64,000 bases of DNA from the NCBI GenBank assembly GCA_030770425.1, contig JASJFT010000071.1, positions 1 through 64,000 of the forward strand, written 5' to 3'. The stretch comes from Darksidea phi (taxonomy: Eukaryota > Ascomycota > Dothideomycetes > Pleosporales > Lentitheciaceae). Positions 10,742 to 20,945 of the stretch are shown here, one piece after another. A program made the position numbers and the translations under genes. A model generated the notes under the pieces. It was not told the origin of the DNA, did no database searches, and worked only from the letters and a program-made list of their open reading frames with translations. The stretch's first letter is position 1, and every line of letters begins with the position of its first letter.

Positions 10742-11043
10742 GAGGTGATGCGTCGGCCCGCCGCGATGAGACGATGACGACAGTCCCAACTGACAGGCTC
10801 ACCAAATTAGAAAATGCTAGCAAGGCAATTGAATTGGCTGTTCGGGACTTGAGTGGTATTCTTCAAGTCCAGATCTGACTTCAAGAGAACCAACATGAAG
10901 CAGCACGTAGCCAAATTCTTGGTCTTCCTCCCGCACCAGACATTAAGACATCAATCTTTGTTATTCTCGCTGTCGTCGCCGCAGCCTTTGTTCTATTCCA
11001 GCCAATTTCGTTAGGACGGAGTCGTTTGTCGTTACAACAGTAG
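10742..11043 (+). pseudogene. Remnant with C-terminal membrane segment
   Basis: One frame reads DETMTTVPTDRLTKLENASK, then a helical stretch ending LSGILQVQI, an in-frame TGA near 10876, then LQENQHEAARSQILGLPPAP followed by a hydrophobic helix (IFVILAVVAAAFVLF) and a stop near 11042. This looks like the 3' end of a coding region with a coiled helix and one transmembrane segment, interrupted by one stop. A CGA-to-TGA change (C to T, RIP-like) would explain the stop. The family is not recognised. Confidence 0.35.
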
Positions 11044-11723
11044 GCGGAGAACCCCTGTGGAATTGCGTAAAGTGTCGAGTCCTATATCTTTTTGTCTACA
11101 GTCTAACTAGATTAAGTGCCATTGTGGTAGCGGTGATCTCCCAATTGAGGAAACGCACTGCGGCTGTGGGCATATGCGCAGTTATGCCAAACTCCCTGAA
11201 GATATAGAAAAGCTGCTCTTTACCTGTGGATGGGCTTTAGAGGGGAACACAATATAGAAGACGTATTACTTCCTAGAGCATGATTAAGTGATAGTAAGAG
11301 CATCAACCTTATTCTTGCACCCGTCTAACTTTTTCAAGGAGCTCTTCACATCTATCAGCACAGAAATCAAAGTAATAAAGCACTATACGAGGATAACGAG
11401 CGTATAACCTAAGGAATTATAAAAGTAGGTTACTACTAACTAAGGCGCTTAGGATTCTCGCTCCCTCAAGGTAGCTTAGAAGACCACTCATCAATTTACT
11501 ATACATATAGCCAACTTCTATAACAACAAAGCAAAGTCCGTTAGATCAGATATAAGTAGGGCGAGGATAGCAACGTACACGTACGACACGTATAAATGAT
11601 ACTTTCCTACCAAGCCACCAACACCAAGTTAGCGGTTTGTGAAATGATCGATAACCATTAGTATTATACCGAACAATATAAACATCTAAGAGGGTGTCAA
11701 AGACGCTGCCAAAGCCCAGCCTA
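11044..11723. other. AT-rich spacer, nothing recognised
   Basis: About 680 bp with only very short ORFs and high AT content. It is probably decayed repeat DNA. Confidence 0.4.
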
Positions 11724-12246
11724 TTATCTGCTCCTATTACGGCTCCTCATCCTCCTTCCCAATGGAAACACTGCGCCATACCCCACGCTCGCACTCAGAT
11801 TCGGCATCATCAGGTTCTCGCTGTCCGCTAGCATCGCACTACTGGCCGTCAACGAGTTGCTAGCCACCATGGTGCTGCGCGGCTGGTGCTTCTTAGGCGG
11901 AACCTTGCTCTCCGCTGAAGCGCTGATCACGGCAGGCCGCTTGAGCAAGGGAAGGCGTGCGAGCGCGTTGCTGCTAGTGCCATCATTCCCAGAGAGCGCC
12001 ATGTCTTTCATGCTGGTGATGTTGTTGATGCCGCGTCGTCAAAGTCCTCCTCCTCGCGTTTCGTGCCAACCCCAGAGGCAGTCGAGGGGAAGGAATCGGC
12101 GGGGATATACGTCCATTGTTCACAAGCGAGGGCGTCACTGAGGTAGCGCGAAGCAAAGCGGCGGCTGTTCGACGGGTCGGCGGCGGGGGCATCGTGTTGC
12201 GAGCGCGAGCTGACGGTAGAGGGGTTTCTCGTCCCAAGCGACCGTT
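11724..12246 (-). pseudogene. Possible broken hypothetical gene
   Basis: Two minus-strand frames overlap end to end. The first runs from MQRSLGTRNPSTVSSRSQ to KREEEDFDDAA. The second runs from about NNITSMKDMALSGNDGTSS to LGRRMRSRNRSR. They differ by one nucleotide near 12025 and no GT-AG intron is visible at the join. The product would be a Ser-rich, low-complexity protein of about 170 residues with no recognised domain. Either this is a frameshifted gene, a sequencing error, or two chance ORFs. Confidence 0.25.
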
Positions 12247-12348
12247 GCATGGAAATCTTGGGATATTTCGAAAGACTAGAAGTGGGGCTTGCAGAGTGGT
12301 GTAGAAAAAGATACGTGTGTGACAAGGTGTAAGTGTATAGCAATGTCA

Positions 12349-13386
12349 TCATACAGACAATCCAGCGAGATATGCCGCTATACGCTGAAGACCCTGCAAG
12401 TCGCCTTCTTGAGTATTCATTAACTCCTTGTCTACCCAACCATTCGTGTAACCACCGCCAAAATCAACCAAATATGCGTCATCATGCACGTTGATAAGAA
12501 CGTTATCAGGCTTTGCATCTCCCCAGACGATTTGGCGTGCATGAAGCTCTTTTAAAGAATGTGTTATCTGCTTTAGCCATTTGTCGTGTGACGCGCGCTC
12601 GCTAGCCTGTGCCGCACAGGAGAGTGTCTTATTCTCGCAATCGATATACGACAGCAACAGTCCAACGATCCTTGACGTGTACTTATCTTCTACTACACCG
12701 AGGAGACGGGAAACGCGTACGTCTTCTCCAAGCTTAGCCGTACGAATCTTGGCGTAGGTAGCAAGCTCCGTAACTGTCATACCAACGTCTCCTACCAGTA
12801 TCTGCTTAAAAAAGCAGGTATCCTTTCCCTTAATGTATACCCTACAAGGGTTTGTTGGTAAGGCCACCGCATCATCATTGAACCGTACGTGGATATCGTT
12901 AGGACGGTAGACTGGGAGCGTAGACTTGTCGAGCGTTTTGGAGGCAGGAAGTAGCACACCAACCAAACGACTATCTGGGTTGACATGGCGCGGGACCGGA
13001 ACCAACTCATCGCCAGCAACCTGCAGGGTGTATACGAACTGTTCAGGAAATAGGCAGTCTTGGAGCGTGTACAATCTATGTTGATTTAAAGGCGGGATCT
13101 CGCGAAACAGAGCAGCAAAAGGTCTCATAGCCCAGTCGTAGAATTCCTCAAGAGGGTCGACAAATTCATCGTCGTCAGAATCTTCTAACGAGGGTGGTAT
13201 ATATGTTGGGTCTGAGCGTTCAACATGAAGCAGGTACTCCTTTAGCAATTTTGGATTGGCTTCAAAATTTGCGGTGAAAAGGTCGATGCGGAAGTGCTTG
13301 TCGCCTACAGAGACGTTTAATTTAACGTCTGTGCTGTTCTCGCTGCTCCAAGTAGCTCCGATTTCGTACGTTGGTCTACCAGCCAT
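12349..13386 (-). CDS. Kinase-like protein of a fungal-expanded family
   Basis: Single-exon, 345 aa, start MAGRPTYEIGATWSSE. The C-terminal half carries the kinase fold: IVWGDAKPDNVLI as the catalytic loop (the usual His is Trp; Asp, Lys and Asn are kept) and YLVDFGGGYTNGWVD as the metal-binding DFG region. The N-lobe is poorly conserved, but CRVYIKGKDTCFFKQI could supply the ATP lysine. The acidic block LEDSDDDEFVDPLEEF lies near residues 95-110. From memory, proteins with this WGDAKPxNV / DFGGGYTxGWVD pair are abundant and uncharacterised in ascomycetes. It is the second intact kinase-like gene in the island. Confidence 0.75.
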   Translation of the reverse strand: MAGRPTYEIGATWSSENSTDVKLNVSVGDKHFRIDLFTANFEANPKLLKEYLLHVERSDPTYIPPSLEDSDDDEFVDPLEEFYDWAMRPFAALFREIPPLNQHRLYTLQDCLFPEQFVYTLQVAGDELVPVPRHVNPDSRLVGVLLPASKTLDKSTLPVYRPNDIHVRFNDDAVALPTNPCRVYIKGKDTCFFKQILVGDVGMTVTELATYAKIRTAKLGEDVRVSRLLGVVEDKYTSRIVGLLLSYIDCENKTLSCAAQASERASHDKWLKQITHSLKELHARQIVWGDAKPDNVLINVHDDAYLVDFGGGYTNGWVDKELMNTQEGDLQGLQRIAAYLAGLSV

Positions 13387-13951
13387 GGGTTATGTATATC
13401 GGAACCTTAACAGTACAAGAAGAGGTTTCGAGAAAGGGGGCAGTGAGAAGACAAAGCTGAGAACGGCTTTGAGGGAAATAGCGGTGTGGTAGCCAATTTC
13501 GAGTTGGGAGAGGGCAGCCACAGCATATATGCGTGCGGCGAGGTAGTCACATTATCTCTGGGCGCTAAAAACTTATGAAACATAAGGCTACCGCCACCTC
13601 GGATCTAGGTTTTCCCGGTGCCGAAAATTGCGGGCGGCGCCATTTCGAACGCAAAACGCTCCAAATTTGGAGGCGTCTAAGCCAGTCCAATATCGTTATA
13701 AGGACAAGGTTGCCAAAGGACAAAAATATTTGTAAATAAACAAGTCGTCTGGAGGTGTTCTCTTCAAGTCGTGAATGTCTTTATGGGCTCATTTCCTAAG
13801 GAGCGGACAGTTTAGTTATATACCGAGCTCTCCGCAGGGGCTGGCGCGTTGGGCGCGTACCCAGCAAGAACTGACAACCTTTGACAATGATTGGTTCTCA
13901 TTCATCCCCCTCGTGCTTTCATAAATCCTGCACCCGTTCTCTTAGGCCTTC
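13387..13951. other. Intergenic upstream of kinase-like gene
   Basis: 565 bp with no gene. It should hold the promoter of the minus-strand kinase-like gene, and the right part borders the mobile-element end. Confidence 0.4.
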
Positions 13952-14106
13952 CTACAAAGGGGGATCATGAACGGGCGAACCCGAGGGTTTTCCCGAGCGC
14001 CACCGAGTGCTCACGCTATGCCGTTTTCTGTGTATATTACATACAAAACAACATTCTATTAGTCTCATAGTAGTACTTCAGGGCCTATTCCAAGCGCTCT
14101 TGCATT
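13952..14106. mobile_element. Terminal/subterminal end of DUF7924 element
   Basis: Begins CTACAAAGGGGGATCATGAA followed by CGGGCGAACCCG, matching the MITE ends elsewhere in the window. A short hairpin follows (CCCGAGGG / CCCGAG region, 13978-14003). At 14062-14106 it contains the complement of GAGCGCTTGGAATAGGCCCT, the block that is also found in tandem at 15974-16090 and at about 56895. The last codons and stop of the DUF7924 gene lie in this shared block. Confidence 0.65.
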
Positions 14107-15766
14107 GCGTCGCTTTCGCTGTGTCTGCGGGTGCATTGAACGCTTACTGGAACGTTTGGCGGGGAGTATGTATTCCACAAGATCCTCTATCGAACCATCA
14201 GATTCCCCAGGGCCCCCAAGTATATTATTAGAGTCTTCATTCAGGGATGTCCGAGACTCCTGACTCATGGTGTAGGCCTCTGTCTCTGACACCGCAGTCA
14301 CAAAGCTTGGAGCTGGGCTGGCGCCTGCATCGCTAGTCGGTGCCTCAGCTTCTACGGGATTTGCCCTCTCATTCGCCTGCCTAATTGCCTCGTCCCTCTG
14401 CTCTTTTGCCCAGTCTCTTGCATTTCTGTACGCACTGGCTCCTTGTCGGAACGTCTCCGGATCACCGGTCATAGACCATCCCTTGAGTTGATGCATGTAA
14501 TACGCTGGGCGGCCTCCAGGGCTACGTGGCGGGGCAACGTGGCTGGTGTACATCTTCAGTGTGCCACCATGGTAAGTCGACGTAATGGTATAAGCATTGT
14601 TGTTGTAAACGGGCTCATCTTGGTGGTACGACTGCAGACTGTGAATGCCTCTCGCCCCTAATGCACCGTCATAACACGCTTGTCGACCAGCAACCGCTAA
14701 CGATCCATCCGGTCCCTTCGCTTCTAGGAAGAAGTTTGATGCTATGGGGAGGTCGTGCTGCGTCGAAGGGATAATTCGGCCCCCAAGCTCGTCACGGACT
14801 TCTCGACTGAGCTGTTCCGGGCGGGCACCGTAATAGATATCCGGGTTTCCGGGCTTGAGGGTGCCGTCCGTTAGAGGGTCTAGATTAGTGAATGGGATTC
14901 CTCCTGAGCGGCATTTCGCATCCCCCATCTTGCCTTCGATCATGGGAATTACCAATTCTGACACTTGCTTTTCTTTGGAGGCATCCGTATCCGCTTGCAC
15001 AAACTCTTCATATTCCTCGTCACCGAATTTAGATGGGGAAAGAGAAGGCCGAGGTTGTACCAATTTCTTATTAATTTCCCCCCAGTTGTTTGGCTTCGCG
15101 GTTACATGGCCAGTGGGGTGTCTGTAGCCATGAGGGTAAACGCTATAGTCAATAAGGTTTTGTTGAAAGTCACGGTCATACGCCTCGGTGCTCTTTGTTT
15201 TGGTCGTATTCGTGGTGGGCTCGGTGCTTGAGGTAGTTGCAGAACCCCGTTGTCGCCTCCGAGAACTCGACCGGCTCGAGCTCATCGTGTGGTCCGGGGA
15301 ATGTATAGGCTCGGGGAACTAAGAGCGTCGTTAGCTTTGACGCAGGCTGGGAAGTGTCTTGCAATATACGTACGTTCCTCAGGTCCGACAGGTCTGGACC
15401 ACCGTGTCTGGCAAATAACTTTATGTCTTTCAAAACCTTCGGCTTGCAAAAGCGAAGATAGTCGACTGTGGTTTGGCAACTTTTCTTCCGCCCAGGGGCG
15501 AAATCTGGAGTGACCGGTCGGCGGGCTCGTCGTTGCGGTGAGCGAGGTGGGCTTGGAGCAGGTTGAATGTTCCTTCGGTCTAGCTCTCTCAATGCTCGCT
15601 TGGTCAACCAGATCTTCGATAAGTTGTCCCAAAATGCCGCCAGTAGTTGAGATCCACTGGAACGGCTGAGCCTCTGCTTTTTTGATATGGGCTGTGACGT
15701 TTCGTTGGGTTGGGTCGGCTCTGAACGTTGACGTTTACGTGAAATTGGGAGCCGCGGTTCGAGCAT
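14065..15766 (-). CDS. DUF7924-family protein
   Basis: Two exons, 15374-15766 and 14065-15318; the 55-bp intron has a GCTAAC branch site. After splicing the junction reads DLSDLRNFPEPIHSPDHT. The total is 548 aa. The N-terminus is basic, NLS-like (SRKRQRSEP, SKKQRL). The core has AYDRDFQQNLIDYSVYPHGY, PLTDGTLKPGNPDIYYGARP, NFFLEAKGPDGSLAVAGRQA and QEPVYNNNAYTITSTYHGG-like stretches typical of DUF7924. The D...E-x-K arrangement (PDIYYG, then LEAKG) resembles a PD-(D/E)XK nuclease core; that reading is inference. DUF7924 genes are often multicopy. Here the gene ends (GIGPEVLL) inside a repeat shared with MITEs. Confidence 0.8.
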
Positions 15767-15939
15767 ATGGGGACTATCGATCGTGGGGACCTCGGACTCT
15801 GCGAGGTGGACAGATGGGCTGGAGGTGGGTGGGGCGCGGCGCTTATATCGCGACGAAGAGAGATGGTTCGGGGTTCGCGTTGGGGTAGAGCTGGACCGTA
15901 CTTCCAGTTCTTGGCGGCGGCAGATGAGTCACACCGAAC

Positions 15940-16090
15940 CTACAAGGGGGATCATGAACATCAAATACCTTAATAAGTAGATAGAAGAGCGCTTGGAATA
16001 GGTCCTGAAGTACTACTAGGGGACTTATAAGTAGATAGAAGAGCGCTTGGAATAGGCCCTGAAGTACTACTAGGGGACTTATAAGTAGAT
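15940..16090 (+). mobile_element. MITE copy with two 54-bp tandem units
   Basis: Starts CTACAAGGGGGATCATGAAC and continues ATCAAATACCTT, a word also inside the copies at 9.6 and 57.5 kb. Two 54-bp direct repeats follow (about 15974-16027 and 16028-16081), differing by one or two bases. Each unit reads RRALGIGPEVLLGDL then stop in the plus frame, that is, the C-terminus of a DUF7924 protein. No matching right-hand inverted end was found, so this may be a truncated derivative. Confidence 0.65.
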
Positions 16091-17351
16091 GCAGGCGAAT
16101 CGGGGCACAGTCATGGATCGGCTGTTACGTCTGTTTCCGATCATTCTTCAGCGTCCAATGCAACGATCGGGCAGAGTGTAAGGTGGTCATGGACAAGTGG
16201 CAAATTTCAATGTTAGAAAGGAAAAGACCTTGTGAAGGAGCAGGATGATACTCCTGCCGATGTGTGGATTTACTTTGATCACGGCTGGCCTGGCCAGGAA
16301 GGAAAGAAATAGAGGCTGTGGATATCAGCGACGCGTGAAATCTTGTATTCTTGATGGCTATGCCTCTCGTGCTCAAATTCCACTAGCCGCTGTCCGTCTT
16401 CAGCTCCAGCCCATACACTAATGCGTTCGCTCGCATCTGCATGAAGTCATGGAAGCTTGCAGGTCACCCTGCGACGCTTGGATGATAGGAGATGTAAGAC
16501 CCTCCTCCAGCGGGTTACAATTTTGAACCTCAGCGTTCATCTGAGCTCAAGTTGGCAATCTCCCATTCCTACGCCCACCTCAACGTCGAAAAGCCGTCAA
16601 ATTCAACGAAAAACCACCATACAATACATCAGCGAGCCACTCCCGAACGGACCTAAACATCATCGCAGCGAAGACGTCCCAGTCCAATTTCCGCATATAA
16701 GCGCAAAAGATAACAAAGGACGTCCAACAGTTCCCTTCCCTAGAACCAACCCTAGCAAGGAATATCAGCAAAGTATTGAAAAGGAGTTTATCGTCAACTT
16801 ACGAGGAGCCCAAAAGTCGGACGTGCGTGGAAAGATGTAGTAGCAAAGCCCAAAAGCTTGATGAATCAGTACTCCTTAGACTGCTGGAAAGAGACTCGAG
16901 CCAGTCCGTCATTACAGAGATACATCGAGTAGCTAATTAGAAAGTCGCGCAAGTCTGCTTAACGTGTATTTGATGTGCCGTTGATTACTGATAGTAATAC
17001 AAGCAATCGAGCTTCACATGTAGTCTTGCTGCTTCTCCGCAGCGCAGGTCAGAAGCCGTAGCATGCACTAAACCATTCATCGTTAACTTGGGTTTCTTCA
17101 GTATCTTCTCCCCAATGCAGCAATTCTAATCCTTCTAGTCACCTCGATCAAAATGCATGCATGCATGCTCTAGAGTAAAGATGTCGCTTATTATTGAGAG
17201 AAGTATCTAGCCCTCTACTCTACAATAAGAGGCGATGCCCATATCAAGCTACATACAACAAGGATCGCTAGGAAATCCATCACGAGTGTTGGGTATATAC
17301 CGTTCGAAAATGCTCGTCGCCCATAACGGGCCGTAAAATCTCCCAACTATT
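16091..17351. other. Gene-free spacer at island edge
   Basis: No gene supported. ORFs at 16125-16376 (minus) and 16457-16840 (plus) have no motif. A run of ATGCATGC lies near 17154-17168. Confidence 0.4.
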
Positions 17352-19952
17352 CTACTCTGCACCGCCCGCCAACCAGCCCCAGACGCCACCCTCCGGCATG
17401 CCTACCTCCCACCCACATGTCCGAACCAGAGCCATCATAACCGCCCCCAAGACACTCACGCCACCCAGCACCTTCATGACCACAAAGCCTCTCCTCCGCA
17501 CCTCATCACTAAAATCGCACAATCCGAGGGGATCCCTCGAGTCCATTCTTCCGGCTGTGTTGTACCGCTTCCTTGCTCGAGCTACTTCTTTCGTGTGACT
17601 ACTGCGTCTCACGACGGCCCAATCTGCTCTCGGCGATCCACCTGGTGAAGCAATGATGTTGCCACTCGATACTTCCTCGCCCACACGTTCCAGCAACCAC
17701 TTCGCTCTCTCATTGCGCTGTAGTTCTTCGTATCTTTCACGCTCGTTACGTACACTTCGTTGAAGATCCGTTGCCCACTTGGCTAGTCGTACTTCTTGAA
17801 GCCGCTGTTCGCCGTATGCGACATTTTGGTAGCGTGCGAGTGAAAAATCAGTCGGTTGTTCGATGGCTTCAGAGAGCGTATGAGATAGCGAGGGAGATGA
17901 GGCGGGAAGCGGAGAATGAACGTTTGAGGTGTAAAACGGCGATCCTGTGGGGGGAACTAGGACTCCTGAGGGTGACGCGCCAGAAAATATCGACGCGGTG
18001 GCGGATGCTACGATGTTTTTAACACAGTTATCTACATAGGACTCTAGAACTCACTATTCAAAGCAGCACCGTTCAGTCGATAACCAGCTGACGCACTCGA
18101 AACACTGCCGGGTTTGAGTGGTTGCTGTTGCAGGCTATTCAGGATGAACGAATCTCCAGGTAGCTTCGTCCTTCGCCGCCAACCCAGAAATTTCTTTGCT
18201 GCGGAATGTCGCAGCCACGCAATAGATTCTGGGTCGAACACTTGGTTCACCAGAGTTGCGAGCTCAGAAGGAACAAGTGGCTGTATATAATCGGGTGACA
18301 TGAGCAATGAAGCATCCATGGTATCTGTATCAGGCCCTAGAGTTGATGAAACAGCATATGGATATGTTGGAACAGTAAAGGGGAATTGCTTCGATTCGGT
18401 GGACACTCTAGGGTCGGGGGAAGTGGAAGCCTGATCCGCCGAGAGGCCTTGGATGGAGAGCAGGGCATCATCCAAAGCTGTGCCAAAAAAGAAGGGTCTG
18501 ATCGATGTAGTTTGCAGTCGTGCTAGGATAGAGGTCTTGACCGCCAATAGCTCCGTCGCGGAAAGTATATCAGACTTCGCAATGATTGGAATAACATTAG
18601 TGATAGTAGATAGGCGCCGCATACACTCGATGTCTTTGGATATGTCATGGCCTGTAACTATAAGTATATTTCGTTGACATGTTTGACGTAACTTACTTGG
18701 TGGCAGCATGTAGAAGACGACATCCACGAGAATGCCACCACTTCCGCTCATAATACCGATCAAGTCGCTGTCGTCCATAGTCGTCAGCGAAATGCTTTGA
18801 TACATTAGCGACTCAGCGTAATCTATCACTTGGCTGGTGTCTTCGGTTGTCGAAGCGCCGAAGCCTGGGGTGTCAACAAAGCAGATGTTCCTCTCCAAGA
18901 CCGTGTCAGAGGTGCTCTTTCGCCTTCGAACCACACGCGTTTCTGCAAGATCGGTCCACCAGTGCGGGTAGGACTTTGTGCTTGCGTGAATCTCGGTAAT
19001 ACGGGTGGTACCCAAAGTTTCGACCTTCCTCTTGTGTGCTTTGACCTTCGACAAGGGCGGGGGCGGGGGCGGGTGTGAGAATGAGTTTGACGGTGACAGG
19101 GGGTCCACGTGTACAATGTCATCGCATAGCTGTACGATAGATCTAATGAGCGACGTCTTTCCGATACCTGATCCGCAGTCAGCATTAGATCTCACTGATG
19201 AAATGATCAAGCAGGACCGCAATCGGCGGCCACGTACCAACTTCGCCCGCTACGAGGATCTTGAGCTTCCCCATGGCCTTCCCCTTGGCAGTGAACGGTC
19301 TCCGAGAGGGCATTTGTATGCTGGGCATGACTAGCTGAGGGAAACTGCCTGACCTGTCCTGCATAGTGTCTTCGGCTTCGTCCCCACTCGACGCAATAGC
19401 TTGACTTGTGATTTCGTCGAGGGCCGGCTCTTCGTCGGACAGCTTCAATGATTGTAATGACACTGACCGGGGGGTGCTGGGCATTGCTGACGCAGGTACT
19501 GGAGATGGCGACTCGACGTTCAGAGGGGTGAGCGGGTTTGACATAGAGTGGTTCGACGTCTTCCTCTTGAGAATCCTGGACGGCGACGATTTGCAGCTTC
19601 CTGTTTCCCTCTTCCCGGCTGTCGGCGAGGCAGAAGGCTGTCTCTCCTTGCTAGCAGCTTTTCTGCGAGAACTGTCACCCTTGCTAGGCCCTGCGTGACT
19701 CTCATGCCCGAACGCCACCTCCAATGTATCCGCTAAGCTTTGCACGCCATAATTGCCCTCCCGCTGCCTCCCGTTCGATTCGCTATGCTTCGAGGCCAGC
19801 GACTGCTCCATGTCTTCTTCGCTCCTTAGAAAGAAGGCGGTGGGACCATGGCTCGAGGGACCGTTATTCGTGGCCGAGGGATCGACGACGCTCGACTTGC
19901 GGGATCGTGATTTGGCGGGAGGCAGAGCATCGCCGCCCGGTAGCGGTCGCAT
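17352..19952 (-). CDS. Septin-like GTPase with C-terminal TM segment
   Basis: Four exons: 19238-19952, 18697-19167, 18055-18651 and 17352-18007 (2439 nt, 812 aa). The N-terminal ~220 residues are a Ser/Pro-rich low-complexity region. Splicing restores the P-loop KILVAGEVGIGKTSLIRS (~228-246). The G3-like box is CFVDTPGFG and the septin-style FYMLPPSHDISKDIECMRRL is restored across intron 2. A G4-like IIAKSD follows. The C-terminus has a charged coiled-coil (RLAKWATDLQRSVRNERERY) and then a hydrophobic helix (VMKVLGGVSVLGAVMMALV), suggesting membrane anchoring. Conserved ascomycete proteins with this layout are annotated as septin-type G-domain proteins; they are not the core septins. The role is probably in membrane or cortex organisation (inference). 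Confidence 0.85.
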
Positions 19953-20945
19953 CCTCAGGATAATCTATGGTTGCGAGTCAAAGCACTAACGCTGTGTGAG
20001 GGCTGGTTCCACGTTGAAGCAGAGTGGTGGGTGGTAGTCGCGGAACGCTTGGAGGCGGAGGTACCCCACGCGCGTTAACCCCGCTTGGTCCCTGCGCGGC
20101 TCAACGGCGACAAAGCCTGCGGATTCCTGCGGATTCCAACAAACGAAACAATTTCTGTGACTATAGAAGCTGCGTAAAAGGCCGTCGTGGAATTGCAGTG
20201 TTGATGGAGTCGAGCACAAAGGCTATACATGGCCTGCTGTCGTAGATGCCGGCTGTGCTTCTGACACCTTATCGCCGCCAGCGAATCATCCTTCTCACTA
20301 GCCCTACAGAGCCGTTCCCCCGGATCCGCCATGCATAGCTGGGCAGCTGATGATATCGAAGGCATGAGTGTTACGCAAACGCACCAACGTATATTCTTGG
20401 TTGTCTATCATACATATCCACCATTACGCTATAGCACTCCAGCTCTGGGTAACCCCTCATGGGTTCCGACTGCCTCGGACGTCAGTGTAAACAGTGAGAA
20501 GAACAAGTGCCATATCAACAACACTAGCGATATGCCCGAGATCCCACCAACGCAAAATACGCCGCGAAGCCATCCCCTATCCAGGCCGCCCTCGTCGTAT
20601 TTTCCATTCGCGAAAAGAGTATATCAACACATAAACTTTAGAAGAAAAGTGGCTGGTTCATAGAAACAGTGCCGTACATACGATACAGGGAAATGCCAAA
20701 AAGAAAAGACACACTATGCAAGGGTAGTCGGGTGCCATAGCAGAAAATGCAAACGCCCAAACTTTTCTTGAAGCGACGGGGAACTTTTGGGACAAGCGCT
20801 GAAGGGCGGATACAGTACACGTAAATGGAGCCGTCAGTCGTCATAGCAATGAGCCATATTTGATGTCCGGGACGGAATGCCTATACCACAGAGGAGAAAG
20901 TGGCAGGAGATGCGAAGGAAGGCCGGAGCTTGTTCTGCCGGGTGT
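19953..20945. other. Intergenic, nothing recognised
   Basis: Between the septin-like gene promoter and the 3' end of the NTF2/RRM gene. Short ORFs only. Positions 20640-20900 probably include the 3' UTR of the latter. Confidence 0.4.

Noticed and set aside
13952..15960. A simple TIR-bounded 2-kb transposon around the DUF7924 gene
   Set aside because: The end motif at 15940 is in direct, not inverted, orientation relative to that at 13952, so the two cannot be the ends of one classic TIR element; treated as adjacent related copies.
16457..16840. 127-codon ORF as a possible effector
   Set aside because: No signal peptide, no cysteine pattern and no motif; cannot be told from chance.
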